Notes: generated by a model not told the origin, from the letters alone. Positions 34,772 through 45,500 are shown, counted from the stretch's first letter. The stretch is DNA of 64,000 bases from Kangiella sediminilitoris (GCF_001708405.1 NZ_CP012418.1:2012501-2076500), one strand, 5' to 3'. Numbers and translations are program-made.

Positions 34772-35479
34772 TTAGTGACAACGACTTCCAGCCAGCTCAC
34801 TTAACGCCTTAAAGTCCGAAATTGTTATTTCTTTTTCTTTAACCGAGATCAGTGACTGTTGCTGTAACTTTGAGAAAAGTCTGCTGACCGTTTCGACGGC
34901 TAATCCAAGGTAGTTCGCTATATCGCTTCGAGTCATCGTCAGATTAAAACAGGTTCTTGATAAGCCCCTACTGGCAAAACGACTCGACATATTCATCAAA
35001 AATGCGGCCAAACGCTCATCTGCACTTTTCTTACTGAGCAGTAACAGTAACTCCTGATCGTCATGAATTTCTCGACTCATGACACGCAATAGTTGCTGGC
35101 GTAAACCCGGTATCTCACCAGATAGCATTTCCAACTTATTAAATGGAATCGTGCAGACCGATGATGTTTCTATAGCTTTTGCCATACTGGGGTGTTTTTG
35201 ACGGTTGATTGCGTCTAGCCCAATAATTTCACCTGGCAAGTGAAAGCCTGTTATTTGCTCTTCACCACTTTCTGAAATGGTATAAGACTTTATACACCCT
35301 GAGCGTACAGCATAAATGGCTTTAAACTCATCGCCAGCATGAAAAAGCATTTCACTCTTTTTCAATGGACGTCGCCTTTGGATAATACTATCCAAGTGCT
35401 CAACTTCAGCTTCAACCAGCATTACAGGAAGGCATAACTGGTTGATACTACAGTTCTGACATTTTACAGAAGGCAGCAT
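34772..35479 (-). CDS. fnr: FNR-type oxygen-sensing transcriptional regulator
   Basis: 235-residue Crp/Fnr family regulator. The 4Fe-4S cluster ligands are present: Cys7, Cys10, Cys16 in [10 protein letters not shown], and Cys109 in TSSVCTIPF, which matches E. coli Cys122. A cAMP-binding-like fold precedes the C-terminal helix-turn-helix with [24 protein letters not shown]. The recognition residues ETVSR are those of E. coli FNR, so it should bind TTGAT-N4-ATCAA. Two such sites occur upstream of hemN and ccoN. Confidence 0.95.
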   Translation of the reverse strand: MLPSVKCQNCSINQLCLPVMLVEAEVEHLDSIIQRRRPLKKSEMLFHAGDEFKAIYAVRSGCIKSYTISESGEEQITGFHLPGEIIGLDAINRQKHPSMAKAIETSSVCTIPFNKLEMLSGEIPGLRQQLLRVMSREIHDDQELLLLLSKKSADERLAAFLMNMSSRFASRGLSRTCFNLTMTRSDIANYLGLAVETVSRLFSKLQQQSLISVKEKEITISDFKALSELAGSRCH

Positions 35480-35532
35480 AAATAAGTCCCTAGAATCAAT
35501 ATGAGTAAAGTATAGATCTAAACTAAACTAAG

Positions 35533-36909
35533 TTAAATGGCTTTTGAATAAATCTGCAATGCCTTTAATTCTTTAAAGTATTCATCAAAGGTCATACAAA
35601 TATTTCTAATGAGTAAACGACCGGTATCAGTAACCTCAATACCCTCATCATCCATACTTAATAGCCCATCGGCCTCCATAGTCTTTAGCTCTTCTATTTC
35701 ACTCGCAAAATGCTGCCTGAAGTCAATGCCGTGTGTCCTTTCTATCTCTTTATATTTTAGGTTAAACAGGCAGATAAGCTGCATGATTACGTCGTGTCGT
35801 AGCTTATCTTCTGCCGTAGATTCGTATCCTCTCCATAGTGCATAACTATCATTCTCAACACATTCATAGTAAGTAGTTAAGTCACGTTGATTCTGGATGA
35901 AGCAATTACTGACCTGACTAATAGATGACACCCCAAGACCCAGTAAGTCACAGTCAGCGTTAGTAGTATAACCCTGGAAGTTTCGATGCAAATCACCGTT
36001 TTGTTGAGCATGAGTGAGTTCATCATGGGGTAGTGCAAAATGGTCCATACCAATATAAACGTAGCCTGCTTTGGTAAGCTTCTGGATGGTCATCTCCAAA
36101 ATGGCTAACTTTTCTGAGGGTGATGGCAAATCTTTTGCATCAATGCGACGTTGCGGTTTAAAGCGGTGTGGTAAATGTGCGTAATTGAATACCGACAGTC
36201 GATCCGGTGCCATTTCAATAATTTTATCAACGGTCTCGGAAAAACTTTTTTCGCTTTGAAATGGAAGACCATAAATCAAGTCCACGTTAATTGACTCAAA
36301 GCCATACTTTCTGGCATTAATGAGTACATTGCGGGTCATACTTTCTGGCTGAATCCGGTTTACAGCTTTTTGAACCTTCTCATCAAAATCCTGCACACCG
36401 AGACTGATTCGATTAAAACCCAGTCGCGATAATTCTGGCAGGGTCTTATGATCCATTCTTCTGGGGTCAATTTCGATCGAATAATCACCTTCTTCTGCGA
36501 AGTTAAAATACTCTTTCAGGGTATTAACTACCTCAGCAATCTCCTCATTGTTGAGAAAAGTCGGAGTACCACCACCCCAATGCATTTGCTGAACTTCTCG
36601 CCCCTTAACATGTGCTGCAATACGCTTCGCCTCAGCCAATAAAGCGGCTATATAACGTTTTGTTTTGCTTCTGTCCTTGGTGATCACTTTATTGCATGCA
36701 CAGTAGTAGCAAATGTTCTCACAGAAGGGAATATGAATATAAATCGACAGTGGTTTGGTCGCGTCTCCCTGCTCCAGTACTTCAACTAGTCGTTGCTCAC
36801 TAAAACCGTCTTCTTCAAACTGCAGCGCCGTTGGGTACGACGTATATCGTGGACCAGAAATACTGTACTTTTCAATTAAGGAGCTATCCCACAAAACCTT
36901 GGTATTCAT
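35533..36909 (-). CDS. hemN: Oxygen-independent coproporphyrinogen III oxidase (radical SAM)
   Basis: 458-residue radical SAM enzyme that converts coproporphyrinogen III to protoporphyrinogen IX without oxygen. The cluster motif CENICYYC gives Cys63, Cys67 and Cys70, with an extra Cys72 as in E. coli HemN. The GGGTPTFL block (about residues 112-119) and QDFDEKVQKAVNR are also diagnostic. It is the true HemN, not HemW. It has an FNR box and -10 upstream; fnr follows it on the same strand. Confidence 0.96.
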   Translation of the reverse strand: MNTKVLWDSSLIEKYSISGPRYTSYPTALQFEEDGFSEQRLVEVLEQGDATKPLSIYIHIPFCENICYYCACNKVITKDRSKTKRYIAALLAEAKRIAAHVKGREVQQMHWGGGTPTFLNNEEIAEVVNTLKEYFNFAEEGDYSIEIDPRRMDHKTLPELSRLGFNRISLGVQDFDEKVQKAVNRIQPESMTRNVLINARKYGFESINVDLIYGLPFQSEKSFSETVDKIIEMAPDRLSVFNYAHLPHRFKPQRRIDAKDLPSPSEKLAILEMTIQKLTKAGYVYIGMDHFALPHDELTHAQQNGDLHRNFQGYTTNADCDLLGLGVSSISQVSNCFIQNQRDLTTYYECVENDSYALWRGYESTAEDKLRHDVIMQLICLFNLKYKEIERTHGIDFRQHFASEIEELKTMEADGLLSMDDEGIEVTDTGRLLIRNICMTFDEYFKELKALQIYSKAI

Positions 36910-36966
36910 AACCTGAACGAGTTAATAACTGATAGGCTAAGGATAGTTGAGTAGGATTTCGGACAG

Positions 36967-36980
36967 TTGATCTAGATCAA
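36967..36980 (-). promoter_or_regulatory. FNR box upstream of hemN
   Basis: Perfect palindrome TTGATCTAGATCAA. If the start site is near 36932, the box is centred at -41.5 and a -10-like TATCCT falls at -13 to -8, the class II arrangement. The 5' leader of hemN would be about 22 bases. Confidence 0.85.
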
Positions 36981-36996
36981 CTTAGTAGAATACAGA

Positions 36997-37704
36997 TCAC
37001 TGTGTTTGATGATGTTGGTGTGTGTGCTGACCTGCGGGGTTAGTGATCATGCTCGAAACATTGTATAGCTGGAAGCTACCCCACAAAATAAAGATGACTC
37101 CTATCAAGCTCCTCACCACCTGACGTCGAAAAAAATGTATCAGCTGTTTAGCAAATAAGCCGGTGACATATAGGGCAGGAAGTGTCCCCAAACCAAAGGC
37201 CAGCATAGTAACTGTTCCTTGAGCAGCTCCTCCGCTGGCAGCGGCCATGGCCAGAGCACTATAAACTAAACCACATGGCAACAATCCCCAAAGTAAACCT
37301 ATTGGTATGGCCTGAGAAACTCTTCTGAGAGGCAAAAAGCGCTTCTGTAATGGTTGCAATATCTTCCATAATCTTCCACCCTGCTTTTCCAGGTAGGTTA
37401 ACAGGCTCCATTGTCCCATCAGATATAGCCCCATCATGATCAGCAAGAAACCTGCCAGAAACAGCAGAATAGGAAAGTCTGTCCAACGGGTTATGACCGC
37501 CCCAAGGCTGCCCACTATAGTACCTAGTATGGCGTAACTGACTATTCTGAAGAGTTGGTAGACCAAAGATAGGAGAGCCTGCTTTTGAGGTTCACAGCCT
37601 GAACTTAATGCAACGGTCAAACCACCACACATTCCGAGGCAGTGAGAACTTCCCAAAAGACCCATCATAAATGCGGGTAACCATACGACCGTTAATTCAG
37701 TCAT
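36997..37704 (-). CDS. Sulfite-exporter TauE/SafE-family membrane protein of the cbb3 locus
   Basis: About 235 residues. The start ATG at 37704 overlaps the ccoS stop by 8 bases, so I prefer it to the earlier in-frame codons. Six membrane segments and the motif GSSHCLGMCGG near residues 18-28 mark the family often found beside ccoS. The C-terminus ends in a His-rich tail (HTHQHHQTQ). Copper handling for the oxidase is plausible but inferred from position and Cys/His content. TauE-type sulfite export is not supported. Confidence 0.78.
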   Translation of the reverse strand: MTELTVVWLPAFMMGLLGSSHCLGMCGGLTVALSSGCEPQKQALLSLVYQLFRIVSYAILGTIVGSLGAVITRWTDFPILLFLAGFLLIMMGLYLMGQWSLLTYLEKQGGRLWKILQPLQKRFLPLRRVSQAIPIGLLWGLLPCGLVYSALAMAAASGGAAQGTVTMLAFGLGTLPALYVTGLFAKQLIHFFRRQVVRSLIGVIFILWGSFQLYNVSSMITNPAGQHTHQHHQTQ

Positions 37705-37918
37705 CTGCTTTAGCCTTATCACTGCTGTTCTGATTACTGGCTGATTGCTGCTGTTCCTCAGCATCATCTTCTTCAGGCGACTCTTGATCAAAAATAATAC
37801 GGTGCGCTTCTTTATCCAGATCCGAGTATTGATCGTTATTAACGGCCCAGAAGAATACCGCGATGGCGACTATCAACAGGATAAACGTAATAGGTATCAG
37901 TAAAAATATGGCATCCAT
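37697..37918 (-). CDS. ccoS: cbb3-type oxidase assembly protein CcoS
   Basis: 73-residue single-pass membrane protein: hydrophobic helix residues about 4-26 then an acidic tail with FFWAVNNDQYSDLDKEAHRIIFD, the CcoS hallmark. Required in other bacteria for cofactor insertion into the cbb3 oxidase. It sits between ccoI and the SafE-like gene. Confidence 0.92.
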   Translation of the reverse strand: MDAIFLLIPITFILLIVAIAVFFWAVNNDQYSDLDKEAHRIIFDQESPEEDDAEEQQQSASNQNSSDKAKADD

Positions 37919-37924
37919 AATGGT

Positions 37925-40339
37925 TTACTTTTTTAATCTCAAAGAATTAATAACAACCACGACCGAGCTGAACGACATCCCCAGTGCTGCCAGGTAAGGA
38001 GGAATGAATCCCATCGCAGCTACCGGTATCATCGTAACATTGTAAACCAAAGCCCATAATAGGTTTTGCTTGATCACACTTTGTGTTTGTTTCGATTTAT
38101 TCAAAGCAAAATCTATGTCCGACAAATTATCTGATAACAAATAACAGTCAGCACTGACTCGTGTCATATCGGCGGCATCGGCCATCGCCATAGATGCATC
38201 AGCAATACTCATCACCGGGGCATCGTTGATACCGTCACCGACCATCAAAACTTTGCTTCCGTTTTCCTGTAATAATTTAACGTAAGACAACTTGTCTTCT
38301 GGCTGGGCGTTATTCTTCCAGCAATCAAGGTTAAGCTGTTGGCTAACCACCTCAACCTGAGATGATGGGTCACCACTCAATAAATGCAACTTAAATCCCT
38401 GCTCTTTAAGACGGCTACTAATCTCCTTTGCTTCCGCCCGTAAGGTATCTTTCAGCAGAATCTTAGCCACCACAATTTTCTCCTGCATTAACCATAAGGC
38501 ATCAAGATCAGAAGCTTGCTGTTGAAAATCGCTGTCGACTTCTCTGATACAATCTGCATTTCCAAAAGTATACCTTGTCTGCTCCACGTCACCGGTTACC
38601 CCTTTAAATGGAATAAAGTGCACATTGGTAGCTAAACATTGAGGGGTTTCGTAAGTCTTAAAAGCCAATCCTATCGGGTGCTCCGACTGTGCTTCAAGGG
38701 CCGCGATAATTTGCAGTGCTTTTTGCTCAGTTAGCGAACCAAAAACTTCAACGCTGTCTACGGATAGTTGACCACGAGTTAGTGTGCCCGTCTTATCGAA
38801 AACGATATCTGTAATTTCGCTAGAAGCCTGTAGAAAAGATTGTCCTTTCACTAGTATGTTTCGTTGATTGTAAGCAAGCGTTCCGCATGTCATGGCAATC
38901 GGTGTTGCAAGAGATAAGGCACAAGGGCAGCTGACCACCAGAACAGACAGCGTGATCCATAGCGCATCTTCTGAGCCCGCATTGACCCAGTAGAAAGCGA
39001 CACCTGTTGCAATTAGCAGGATTCCCGCAACAAAATACCGAGCAATTTTATCAGCCAGCAACCCTATTTTTGGCTTATCCAGTAATGCCGCCTCTTGCAG
39101 CCTTAATAACTTTTGCCAGTAATTCCCCTGCTCGTTTACTCGAGCTCTCATCACAAAGGGTTGATGCGTATTTATACTGCCAGCAAGTACAGTTTGACCA
39201 TGGTCCACCTTGGCCGGCAAAAATTCACCATTGAGCATAGATACATTCAGCTCAGCCTGCTCGCTCACCAACTCACCATCTACGGCTACACTTTTACCTG
39301 CACGAACCAGCAACATGTCGCCGTCCTCTATGGCCTTTATTGCTATGGCTTCCGTCTCACCTGTAAGTGCGTCATATTTCTCAGCATGATTTAGTTTCTG
39401 TGCACTCCCTTTATAAATTCTTTCGCTTATTTGCTGCCTCACTCGGAACTCAATGTAGCGGCCGATGAGCAAGAAAAAAACGAACATTGTTACCGAGTCA
39501 AAATAAACCTCTCCACCTGAAGTGAATAGCGCCCAGATACTGGCCCCATAGGCGATAAATAAGGCCAGAGTTATTGGTACATCCATATTCAGCTGTTTAT
39601 TCCTCAAGGAAGCAACTCCACTTGAATAGAAGGGATAGCCAGCATAAAACAATACTGGTGTAGCAATTAGAAAACTGACAGCCCGAATGAGCCATTCATA
39701 TTCTTCAGCCATACCGCTGAATGCTCCGAGATATAGCGCTACGGCAAACATCATCACCTGCATCATCCCCAGACCCGCCATTCCTAAACGTTTCAACCAT
39801 GATTTCTGAGTAATTTTTTGCTGATTTAGGGTGTCTTCCGGTTTATAGGGAGTAGCGGTATACCCCAAATGATGAAGCTGCTTTAGTATAGTGCTTAGAG
39901 CCACGTCCTCAGGTCGCCACTTCAGATGTATGACTTGTGAGGTAACGTTTACCTGAACCGAGTTAACGCCATTAAGCTTATTAATCTTTCTCTCAATCAG
40001 CCAGGCACAAGCACTGCAACGGACCTGCTCTGAATACAGCAAAACACTTTTTTCTGTTTCTGAGGAGGAGTCCAGCAAATAGTCTTCCTGAACCTGCTGT
40101 TGATCATAGGCTGCAAGCTCGGATTCAAGATGCGTTACATGCTCCGGCTTATCTGCAGTTTCTGTCCGGAACTTATAATAATCATCCAGCTTGCTAGTGA
40201 CGATCATATCCGCAACAGCGTAACACCCTTCACAGCAAAAAAGACGCTCCTTGCCTAAAACCTCGAGCGACTTTTTGGTATTTGCTGGGATGGGTAAGCC
40301 ACAATGATAACAATCGTTGCCGCTATATTGTTGATCCAT
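37925..40339 (-). CDS. ccoI: Copper-translocating P1B-type ATPase for cbb3 oxidase maturation
   Basis: 804 residues. N-terminal Cys-rich region CYHCG and CCEGC, a heavy-metal domain with CSACAW (about residue 94-99), eight membrane segments with the CPCAL ion-path motif, the phosphorylation site DKTGTLT, HPIG, and GDGINDAP. In other bacteria CcoI supplies Cu(I) to the CuB centre. It lies between ccoH and ccoS in the standard ccoGHIS order. Confidence 0.95.
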   Translation of the reverse strand: MDQQYSGNDCYHCGLPIPANTKKSLEVLGKERLFCCEGCYAVADMIVTSKLDDYYKFRTETADKPEHVTHLESELAAYDQQQVQEDYLLDSSSETEKSVLLYSEQVRCSACAWLIERKINKLNGVNSVQVNVTSQVIHLKWRPEDVALSTILKQLHHLGYTATPYKPEDTLNQQKITQKSWLKRLGMAGLGMMQVMMFAVALYLGAFSGMAEEYEWLIRAVSFLIATPVLFYAGYPFYSSGVASLRNKQLNMDVPITLALFIAYGASIWALFTSGGEVYFDSVTMFVFFLLIGRYIEFRVRQQISERIYKGSAQKLNHAEKYDALTGETEAIAIKAIEDGDMLLVRAGKSVAVDGELVSEQAELNVSMLNGEFLPAKVDHGQTVLAGSINTHQPFVMRARVNEQGNYWQKLLRLQEAALLDKPKIGLLADKIARYFVAGILLIATGVAFYWVNAGSEDALWITLSVLVVSCPCALSLATPIAMTCGTLAYNQRNILVKGQSFLQASSEITDIVFDKTGTLTRGQLSVDSVEVFGSLTEQKALQIIAALEAQSEHPIGLAFKTYETPQCLATNVHFIPFKGVTGDVEQTRYTFGNADCIREVDSDFQQQASDLDALWLMQEKIVVAKILLKDTLRAEAKEISSRLKEQGFKLHLLSGDPSSQVEVVSQQLNLDCWKNNAQPEDKLSYVKLLQENGSKVLMVGDGINDAPVMSIADASMAMADAADMTRVSADCYLLSDNLSDIDFALNKSKQTQSVIKQNLLWALVYNVTMIPVAAMGFIPPYLAALGMSFSSVVVVINSLRLKK

Positions 40340-40834
40340 TTAATAGCCTAATTTGACATCGGTACTGCTGGGTAAGGTAACTTTCTTTTTTATTTCCCAG
40401 CCTCCTTGATAGGGGTATACTTTTATATACCAGCTACCATCAATTTGCTGATTAAGCTGAGAATAAAACTGCCCCTTACCATCTCGGGTTAAGGACACCT
40501 TGAAGTCTTTACTTGATAATGTTGAGTGCTGAAAATCTACAAACAAGCTATCTTTCATAGGCTTATTCGACTTGAGGTCAACGGTCAATAGTTCATCGGA
40601 AAAAACCAGGGTGGCCTGAACTCCCAACTGCTTTGCTTTTTCCTGTTTAGCCAATGACTCGTTGATTGCCAACCCATCTTTATAATAGTTATCCACTACC
40701 ATGCTATCGGTTGTATTACTGGCAATAATAAACGTTGTAATACCGGCGATTACCGATGACAAAGGCAAGGCAATTAAAAACCATGGCCAAAATTGTTTAT
40801 ACCAAGGTTTCATATCTTGTTGTTGCTCTTGCAT
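40340..40834 (-). CDS. ccoH: FixH/CcoH family oxidase assembly protein
   Basis: 164-residue membrane protein with one N-terminal helix (about residues 17-40) and a periplasmic beta-rich domain. The FixH-like YYKDGLAINESLAKQEKA motif (about 47-63) is clear. Its stop abuts the ccoI start. CcoH helps assemble the cbb3 complex in related organisms. Confidence 0.9.
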   Translation of the reverse strand: MQEQQQDMKPWYKQFWPWFLIALPLSSVIAGITTFIIASNTTDSMVVDNYYKDGLAINESLAKQEKAKQLGVQATLVFSDELLTVDLKSNKPMKDSLFVDFQHSTLSSKDFKVSLTRDGKGQFYSQLNQQIDGSWYIKVYPYQGGWEIKKKVTLPSSTDVKLGY

Positions 40835-40837
40835 TGT

Positions 40838-42250
40838 CTAACGTCCTCTACGTTGCACAGGGCCAATGAAACTGGCTGGCTGTGTCACTTCAATAGACTT
40901 GTCGTCTATACTTTCAAGTTGAAATTCAATATCCATGCTGGTTGATTTAAGCAGATAAGGGTCGATAGCAACCCGTACAGGAACCTCTTTCGTACTTTCA
41001 GGCGATAATGTTACCTGTTGTGGACCTTCATACTCAATGCCGTCGTAACCACTCACAGAAATTTTATAGGTATGCTCGCTCTGATCTTTATTCAGAACTC
41101 TGAGCTTGTAAATATTGACGATAAACCCTTCTGAGTTAGTCAGGTAAAGTCGGTTCCTGTCTTTAATAATGTCAAGTTCAAGCGGCGTTCTCATCCAGAC
41201 TGATAATACGAATATAGCCGCCATCAGCATCAGAATAAGACCATAACCTATGGTTTTTGGCCTGAAAGGATTCAATTCTCCTCCGGCATCATGATTTTCT
41301 GACGTATATCGAATTAAGTTCTTCTCATACCCCATTTTTTCCATTACATCATCACAAGCATCAATACAGGCAGCACAGGCAATGCACTCATACTGCAGAC
41401 CATCTCTGATATCAATACCCGTGGGACAGACATGAACACATTGCATGCAATCAATACAGTCACCGAGCCCTTCACTCTGGTACTCTTCTTTACTCAATGA
41501 TTTTTTACGTGCGCCCCGTTTTTCGCCCCGCTTTTCGTCGTAAGCAATAATCAAGGTATCTTTATCAAACATCGAGCTCTGGAAACGTGCGTAAGGACAC
41601 ATATAAATACAGACCTGCTCTCGCAGCATGCCGGCATTTCCCCAGGTGGCAAAACTGTAAAATAGAATCCAGAACCACTCCCAGCCACTGAATGATAACG
41701 TCCATAGTGATTCTGTTAATTCACGAATAGGGGTGAAGTAGCCGACAAAGGTGTAACCGGTAAAAAGTGCAAATAGAATCCAAAGAACATGTTTTGTAAA
41801 TCGTAGTCTTACCTTCCGAAAACTCCAGGGCGCTTTGTCCAATTTAATCTGTTTATTTCGGTCACCCTCAACCAAACGCTCCATCCATAAGAAGGCTTCA
41901 GTCCACACAGTTTGAGGGCATGCATAACCACACCATAAACGTCCAGCTACCGCCGTAAAGAAAAATAAAGCCAGAGCGGCTATGATTAGCAGCATGGTCA
42001 AAAAGATAAAGTCCTGAGGCCAGAAGGTTAAGCCAAAAATTTGAAATTTTCGGGCTGGCAGGTCGAATAAAATGGCCTGTTGACCATTCCAGGTCACCCA
42101 GGGCATTAAATAATATAAACCTAATAGAAGCCAGGCAGAAAGAACTCGAAAGTTATTAAATTTCCCGGAAACAATTTTAGGAAATATTTTTTGGCGCTTT
42201 TGGTAGAGGCTTGTCTCATCCCCTACCACATAAACATTTTCATCAGACAT
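40838..42250 (-). CDS. ccoG: Cytochrome c oxidase accessory protein CcoG
   Basis: 470-residue inner-membrane ferredoxin-type protein. Several helices lie in the N-terminal half. Two 4Fe-4S clusters are built by CIDCMQCVHVCP and CIACAACIDACD (about residues 253-290), with further WCGYACPQTVW and CIYMCPYARFQ blocks. A C-terminal Ig-like domain is present. CcoG reduces Cu(II) to Cu(I) in other bacteria. Located directly after ccoP. Confidence 0.95.
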   Translation of the reverse strand: MSDENVYVVGDETSLYQKRQKIFPKIVSGKFNNFRVLSAWLLLGLYYLMPWVTWNGQQAILFDLPARKFQIFGLTFWPQDFIFLTMLLIIAALALFFFTAVAGRLWCGYACPQTVWTEAFLWMERLVEGDRNKQIKLDKAPWSFRKVRLRFTKHVLWILFALFTGYTFVGYFTPIRELTESLWTLSFSGWEWFWILFYSFATWGNAGMLREQVCIYMCPYARFQSSMFDKDTLIIAYDEKRGEKRGARKKSLSKEEYQSEGLGDCIDCMQCVHVCPTGIDIRDGLQYECIACAACIDACDDVMEKMGYEKNLIRYTSENHDAGGELNPFRPKTIGYGLILMLMAAIFVLSVWMRTPLELDIIKDRNRLYLTNSEGFIVNIYKLRVLNKDQSEHTYKISVSGYDGIEYEGPQQVTLSPESTKEVPVRVAIDPYLLKSTSMDIEFQLESIDDKSIEVTQPASFIGPVQRRGR

Positions 42251-42267
42251 TCTTTTGTTACCTGATT

Positions 42268-43173
42268 CTATTTAGACTGCTCACCCTCATGGGAAAGGCT
42301 GTAAACGTAAGCAGCTACCAGATGAATTTTATGGTCACCTAAAATTTCATCATGCGGCGGCATGTTTGCACTCACGCCATTTCGTATAACATTCTTAATC
42401 ATGCTGATTGAGCCACCATGTAACCATACGTCATCTTTCAGGTTCGGCGCGCCGAGAGCAGTGTTACCACTGAGGTCTGGGCTGTGACAGGCCTGACAAT
42501 AGGTTTGGTAAACGCCTTTTCCTTCTGCTACCAGCCCTTCACGGAAAGTTCTCTCAACTTGATTCTCACTTAAGATATAATGCAAAACGGCAGATAACTT
42601 TTCCTCTCCGAGGGTCTCCCCCCATGGTGGCATCATGCCCTGACGTCCCTCTTCAATAGAGTAGATAATATCCTCTGGCGTCCCCCCATAAATCCATTCA
42701 TCATCAGTTAAATTCGGGAAGCCGATACCACCACGTCCATCCGCGCCATGACAGCCGAAACAAGTATTAGCAAATATAGACTGTCCCATTGCCAGAGCCT
42801 CAGGTTCATCCTGTAGGTCCTTTATGCTCATGGATGCATATTGCTCAAACAAAGGTAGATACTTCGCATCAGCTTCAGCCACTTCTTCTTCATACTGTTT
42901 GACTTGAGACCATCCCAGGATCCCCTGAAACTTACCCAGTCCCGGATACAAAATTAAATAAATGACGGAGAAAATGATGGTGATATAAAACATCCATAAC
43001 CACCAACGAGGCAGTGGGTTATCGTATTCCTCAATCCCATCATAGACATGACCCGTTGTTTCATTTTCATTCGCTTCAGACTTTTTTCTGCGAGTAAAGA
43101 ACAGTAGTGCCGCACAACCAATAATATTGATTGCCGTTATTACTATGATGTAGCCACTCCAAAAATCACTCAT
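42268..43173 (-). CDS. ccoP: cbb3-type cytochrome c oxidase subunit III (CcoP)
   Basis: 301-residue dihaem c subunit: an N-terminal helix, a short second helix, and two haem-binding CXXCH motifs, CFGCH (about residues 137-141) and CQACH (about 225-229), each followed by its haem Met ligand region. The length is usual. Its start overlaps ccoQ by 8 bases (ATGAGTGA). Confidence 0.96.
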   Translation of the reverse strand: MSDFWSGYIIVITAINIIGCAALLFFTRRKKSEANENETTGHVYDGIEEYDNPLPRWWLWMFYITIIFSVIYLILYPGLGKFQGILGWSQVKQYEEEVAEADAKYLPLFEQYASMSIKDLQDEPEALAMGQSIFANTCFGCHGADGRGGIGFPNLTDDEWIYGGTPEDIIYSIEEGRQGMMPPWGETLGEEKLSAVLHYILSENQVERTFREGLVAEGKGVYQTYCQACHSPDLSGNTALGAPNLKDDVWLHGGSISMIKNVIRNGVSANMPPHDEILGDHKIHLVAAYVYSLSHEGEQSK

Positions 43174-43339
43174 CTCGCTTTACCTCATTATTCTTAATGG
43201 AAGCATTCTCTTCCAAGGCCATCTTTGAAGCCTCTTCATATTGACTTTTACGCTTCTTAGAGAAGACCCAAAAGCAGAGTCCGATAAATAGAACCAACAG
43301 AATGACAGTTAATATGCCTCGAATTAAATTAATATCCAT
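43166..43339 (-). CDS. ccoQ: cbb3-type cytochrome oxidase subunit CcoQ/FixQ
   Basis: 57-residue ORF between ccoO and ccoP. It begins two bases after the ccoO stop codon. One hydrophobic helix (about residues 9-26) is followed by FSKKRKSQYEEASKMAL and an acidic tail, the standard FixQ pattern. The stop TGA lies inside the ccoP start region. It completes the oxidase gene set and stabilises the complex in other bacteria. Confidence 0.93.
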   Translation of the reverse strand: MDINLIRGILTVILLVLFIGLCFWVFSKKRKSQYEEASKMALEENASIKNNEVKRDE

Positions 43340-43341
43340 GA

Positions 43342-43980
43342 CTACTGCTCCGCTGCCTCTTTATCCGTACCCGAATTTGCCGCGGTATGCTCCCGCCCCA
43401 ATGATTGTAAATAAGCTATCAGGGCATCAATTTCCGTCACCCCTTTTACTTGTTCCGCAGCATTTGCGATCTCTTCATCTGTATATGGCACTCCCAAAGT
43501 CTGCATGGCCTTCATCTTTTTCGCTGTATCCTCACCAGTCAATTCATTCTCCGCTAACCATGGGAAAGCAGGCATATTGGACTCAGGTACAGGAACTCGA
43601 GGATCCATTAAATGAGTATAGTGCCAGTCATCAGAATAACGGCCACCCACGCGGGATAGGTCAGGACCTGTTCGTTTTGAGCCCCAAAGGAAAGGACGCT
43701 CATATACATCTTCGCCAGCCACTGAGTAATGACCATAGCGTTCCGTCTCAGCTCGGAAAGGACGAACCATTTGCGTATGGCAGACGTGGCAACCTTCACG
43801 GATGTAAATATCGCGACCTTCAAGCTCAACGGGTGAATAAGGCTCAAGCGTTGCCATAGGCTCTGTTGTATCTTTCATAAAAAACAATGGGACAATTTCT
43901 GCCAGGCCACCAAAACTAATAGCAACCACAATCAAGATGCCCATTAAACCGATATTTTTCTCTACTTTTTCGTGTTTCAT
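43342..43980 (-). CDS. ccoO: cbb3-type cytochrome c oxidase subunit II (CcoO)
   Basis: 212-residue monohaem subunit with one N-terminal membrane helix and a CHVCH haem site near residues 60-64 followed by [10 protein letters not shown], as in FixO/CcoO. The periplasmic domain has [16 protein letters not shown]. Directly downstream of ccoN. Confidence 0.96.
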   Translation of the reverse strand: MKHEKVEKNIGLMGILIVVAISFGGLAEIVPLFFMKDTTEPMATLEPYSPVELEGRDIYIREGCHVCHTQMVRPFRAETERYGHYSVAGEDVYERPFLWGSKRTGPDLSRVGGRYSDDWHYTHLMDPRVPVPESNMPAFPWLAENELTGEDTAKKMKAMQTLGVPYTDEEIANAAEQVKGVTEIDALIAYLQSLGREHTAANSGTDKEAAEQ

Positions 43981-43991
43981 GGTGTCGTCTC

Positions 43992-45422
43992 CTAATGTGC
44001 TGGCTGTGGAATTTTAGTGTCAGCTTTTCCTGGGTTACTGACTGTTTTAATGACGTTATAAGCCATTACGAACATACCCGCCAGGAAGATTAAGCCACCC
44101 ACCAGGCGAATACCATAATACGGATAAGTCGCTTCTAAACTTTGAACAAAACTATAAGTTAAGGTACCGTCGGGATTTGTCGCTCGCCACATTAAACCCT
44201 GTGTCACACCGGCAATCCACATGGCCGCAATGTAAAGAACAACACCAATGGTTGATAACCAGAAGTGTAAATTGATCAGGCTAGTGCTATACATTTTTGC
44301 CTTCCCGAAGACACTTGGGATCATTGCATATAAAGCACCAATAGAAACCATCGCAACCCAGCCCAGTGCGCCTGAGTGAACGTGACCAATAGTCCAATCG
44401 GTATTATGAGAAAGAGCGTTCACCGTTTTAATCGCCATCATGGGTCCTTCGAAAGTAGACATACCGTAGAACGATAGCGATACGATAAGGAACTTGATAA
44501 TAGGATCCGTTCTCAATTTATGCCAAGCGCCAGAAAGCGTCATGATACCGTTGATCATGCCACCCCAAGAAGGTGCTAAAAGGATAATAGAGAAAATCAT
44601 ACCCGCTGACTGCGCCCAGTCAGGTAATGAACTGTAATGTAAATGGTGAGGTCCAGCCCACATATATACCGCTATTAATGCCCAGAAGTGAACAATTGAC
44701 AAACGATAAGAATAAACTGGGCGCTCAGCCTGTTTTGGCACGAAATAATACATAATGCCGAGGAAACCAGCAGTCAGGTAAAAACCAACTGCATTGTGCC
44801 CGTACCACCACTGCACCATGGCGTCGATAGCACCGGCATAAGCCGAGTAAGATTTAAAAGAAGTCCAGTCAATCGGTAGTGCTGCACTGTTTACAATATG
44901 GAGTATTGCTACGGTGATGATAAAGGCACCAAAGAACCAGTTTGCAACATAAATGTGAGACACTTTACGCTTAATGATGGTGCCAAAGAATACGATGGCA
45001 TAGGCCACCCAGACAATGGCAATCAAAATATCAATCGGCCACTCAAGCTCAGCATATTCTTTACTGCTTGTTAAGCCCATGGGTAAGGTGATAACTGCGG
45101 CAACAATAACCGCTTGCCAGCCCCAGAAAACAAATGAAGCCAACTTATCGCTGAACAGTCTGGCATAACTGGTTCGCTGCACACAGTAGAAGGAGGTTCC
45201 CATCAATACACAGCCACCGAATGCAAAAATAACCGCATTAGTGTGTAGCGGACGCAATCTACCAAAGCTTAACCAGGACGTATCGAAGTTTAGGGCGGGG
45301 AACATTAATTGCGCAGCAATCCATACCCCAAGCGCCATACCGACAATACCCCAAACTACAGACATAATGGCAAACTGCCTGATAACCTTGTAGTTATAGT
45401 TGTGTTCTTTTACTTCACTCAT
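43992..45422 (-). CDS. ccoN: cbb3-type cytochrome c oxidase subunit I (CcoN)
   Basis: About 476 residues and 12 membrane helices, the catalytic subunit with haem b, haem b3 and CuB. The start ATG at 45422 has AAGGTGAGG ideally placed; the GTG at 45431 is not needed. Haem ligand regions [27 protein letters not shown] and [11 protein letters not shown] are intact. It heads the ccoNOQP operon behind an FNR box. Confidence 0.97.
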   Translation of the reverse strand: MSEVKEHNYNYKVIRQFAIMSVVWGIVGMALGVWIAAQLMFPALNFDTSWLSFGRLRPLHTNAVIFAFGGCVLMGTSFYCVQRTSYARLFSDKLASFVFWGWQAVIVAAVITLPMGLTSSKEYAELEWPIDILIAIVWVAYAIVFFGTIIKRKVSHIYVANWFFGAFIITVAILHIVNSAALPIDWTSFKSYSAYAGAIDAMVQWWYGHNAVGFYLTAGFLGIMYYFVPKQAERPVYSYRLSIVHFWALIAVYMWAGPHHLHYSSLPDWAQSAGMIFSIILLAPSWGGMINGIMTLSGAWHKLRTDPIIKFLIVSLSFYGMSTFEGPMMAIKTVNALSHNTDWTIGHVHSGALGWVAMVSIGALYAMIPSVFGKAKMYSTSLINLHFWLSTIGVVLYIAAMWIAGVTQGLMWRATNPDGTLTYSFVQSLEATYPYYGIRLVGGLIFLAGMFVMAYNVIKTVSNPGKADTKIPQPAH

Positions 45423-45500
45423 TGACCTCACCTTAGATAAGAGACTTAAAACACTCGTATTTTTATACAGTGCATCTTAAGTAAGCTCCGCTCTTACCAC

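Noticed and set aside
43302-43859. 185-codon ORF opposite ccoO/ccoQ
   Set aside because: It lies wholly antisense to the well-supported ccoO and ccoQ genes and has no protein-like motifs.
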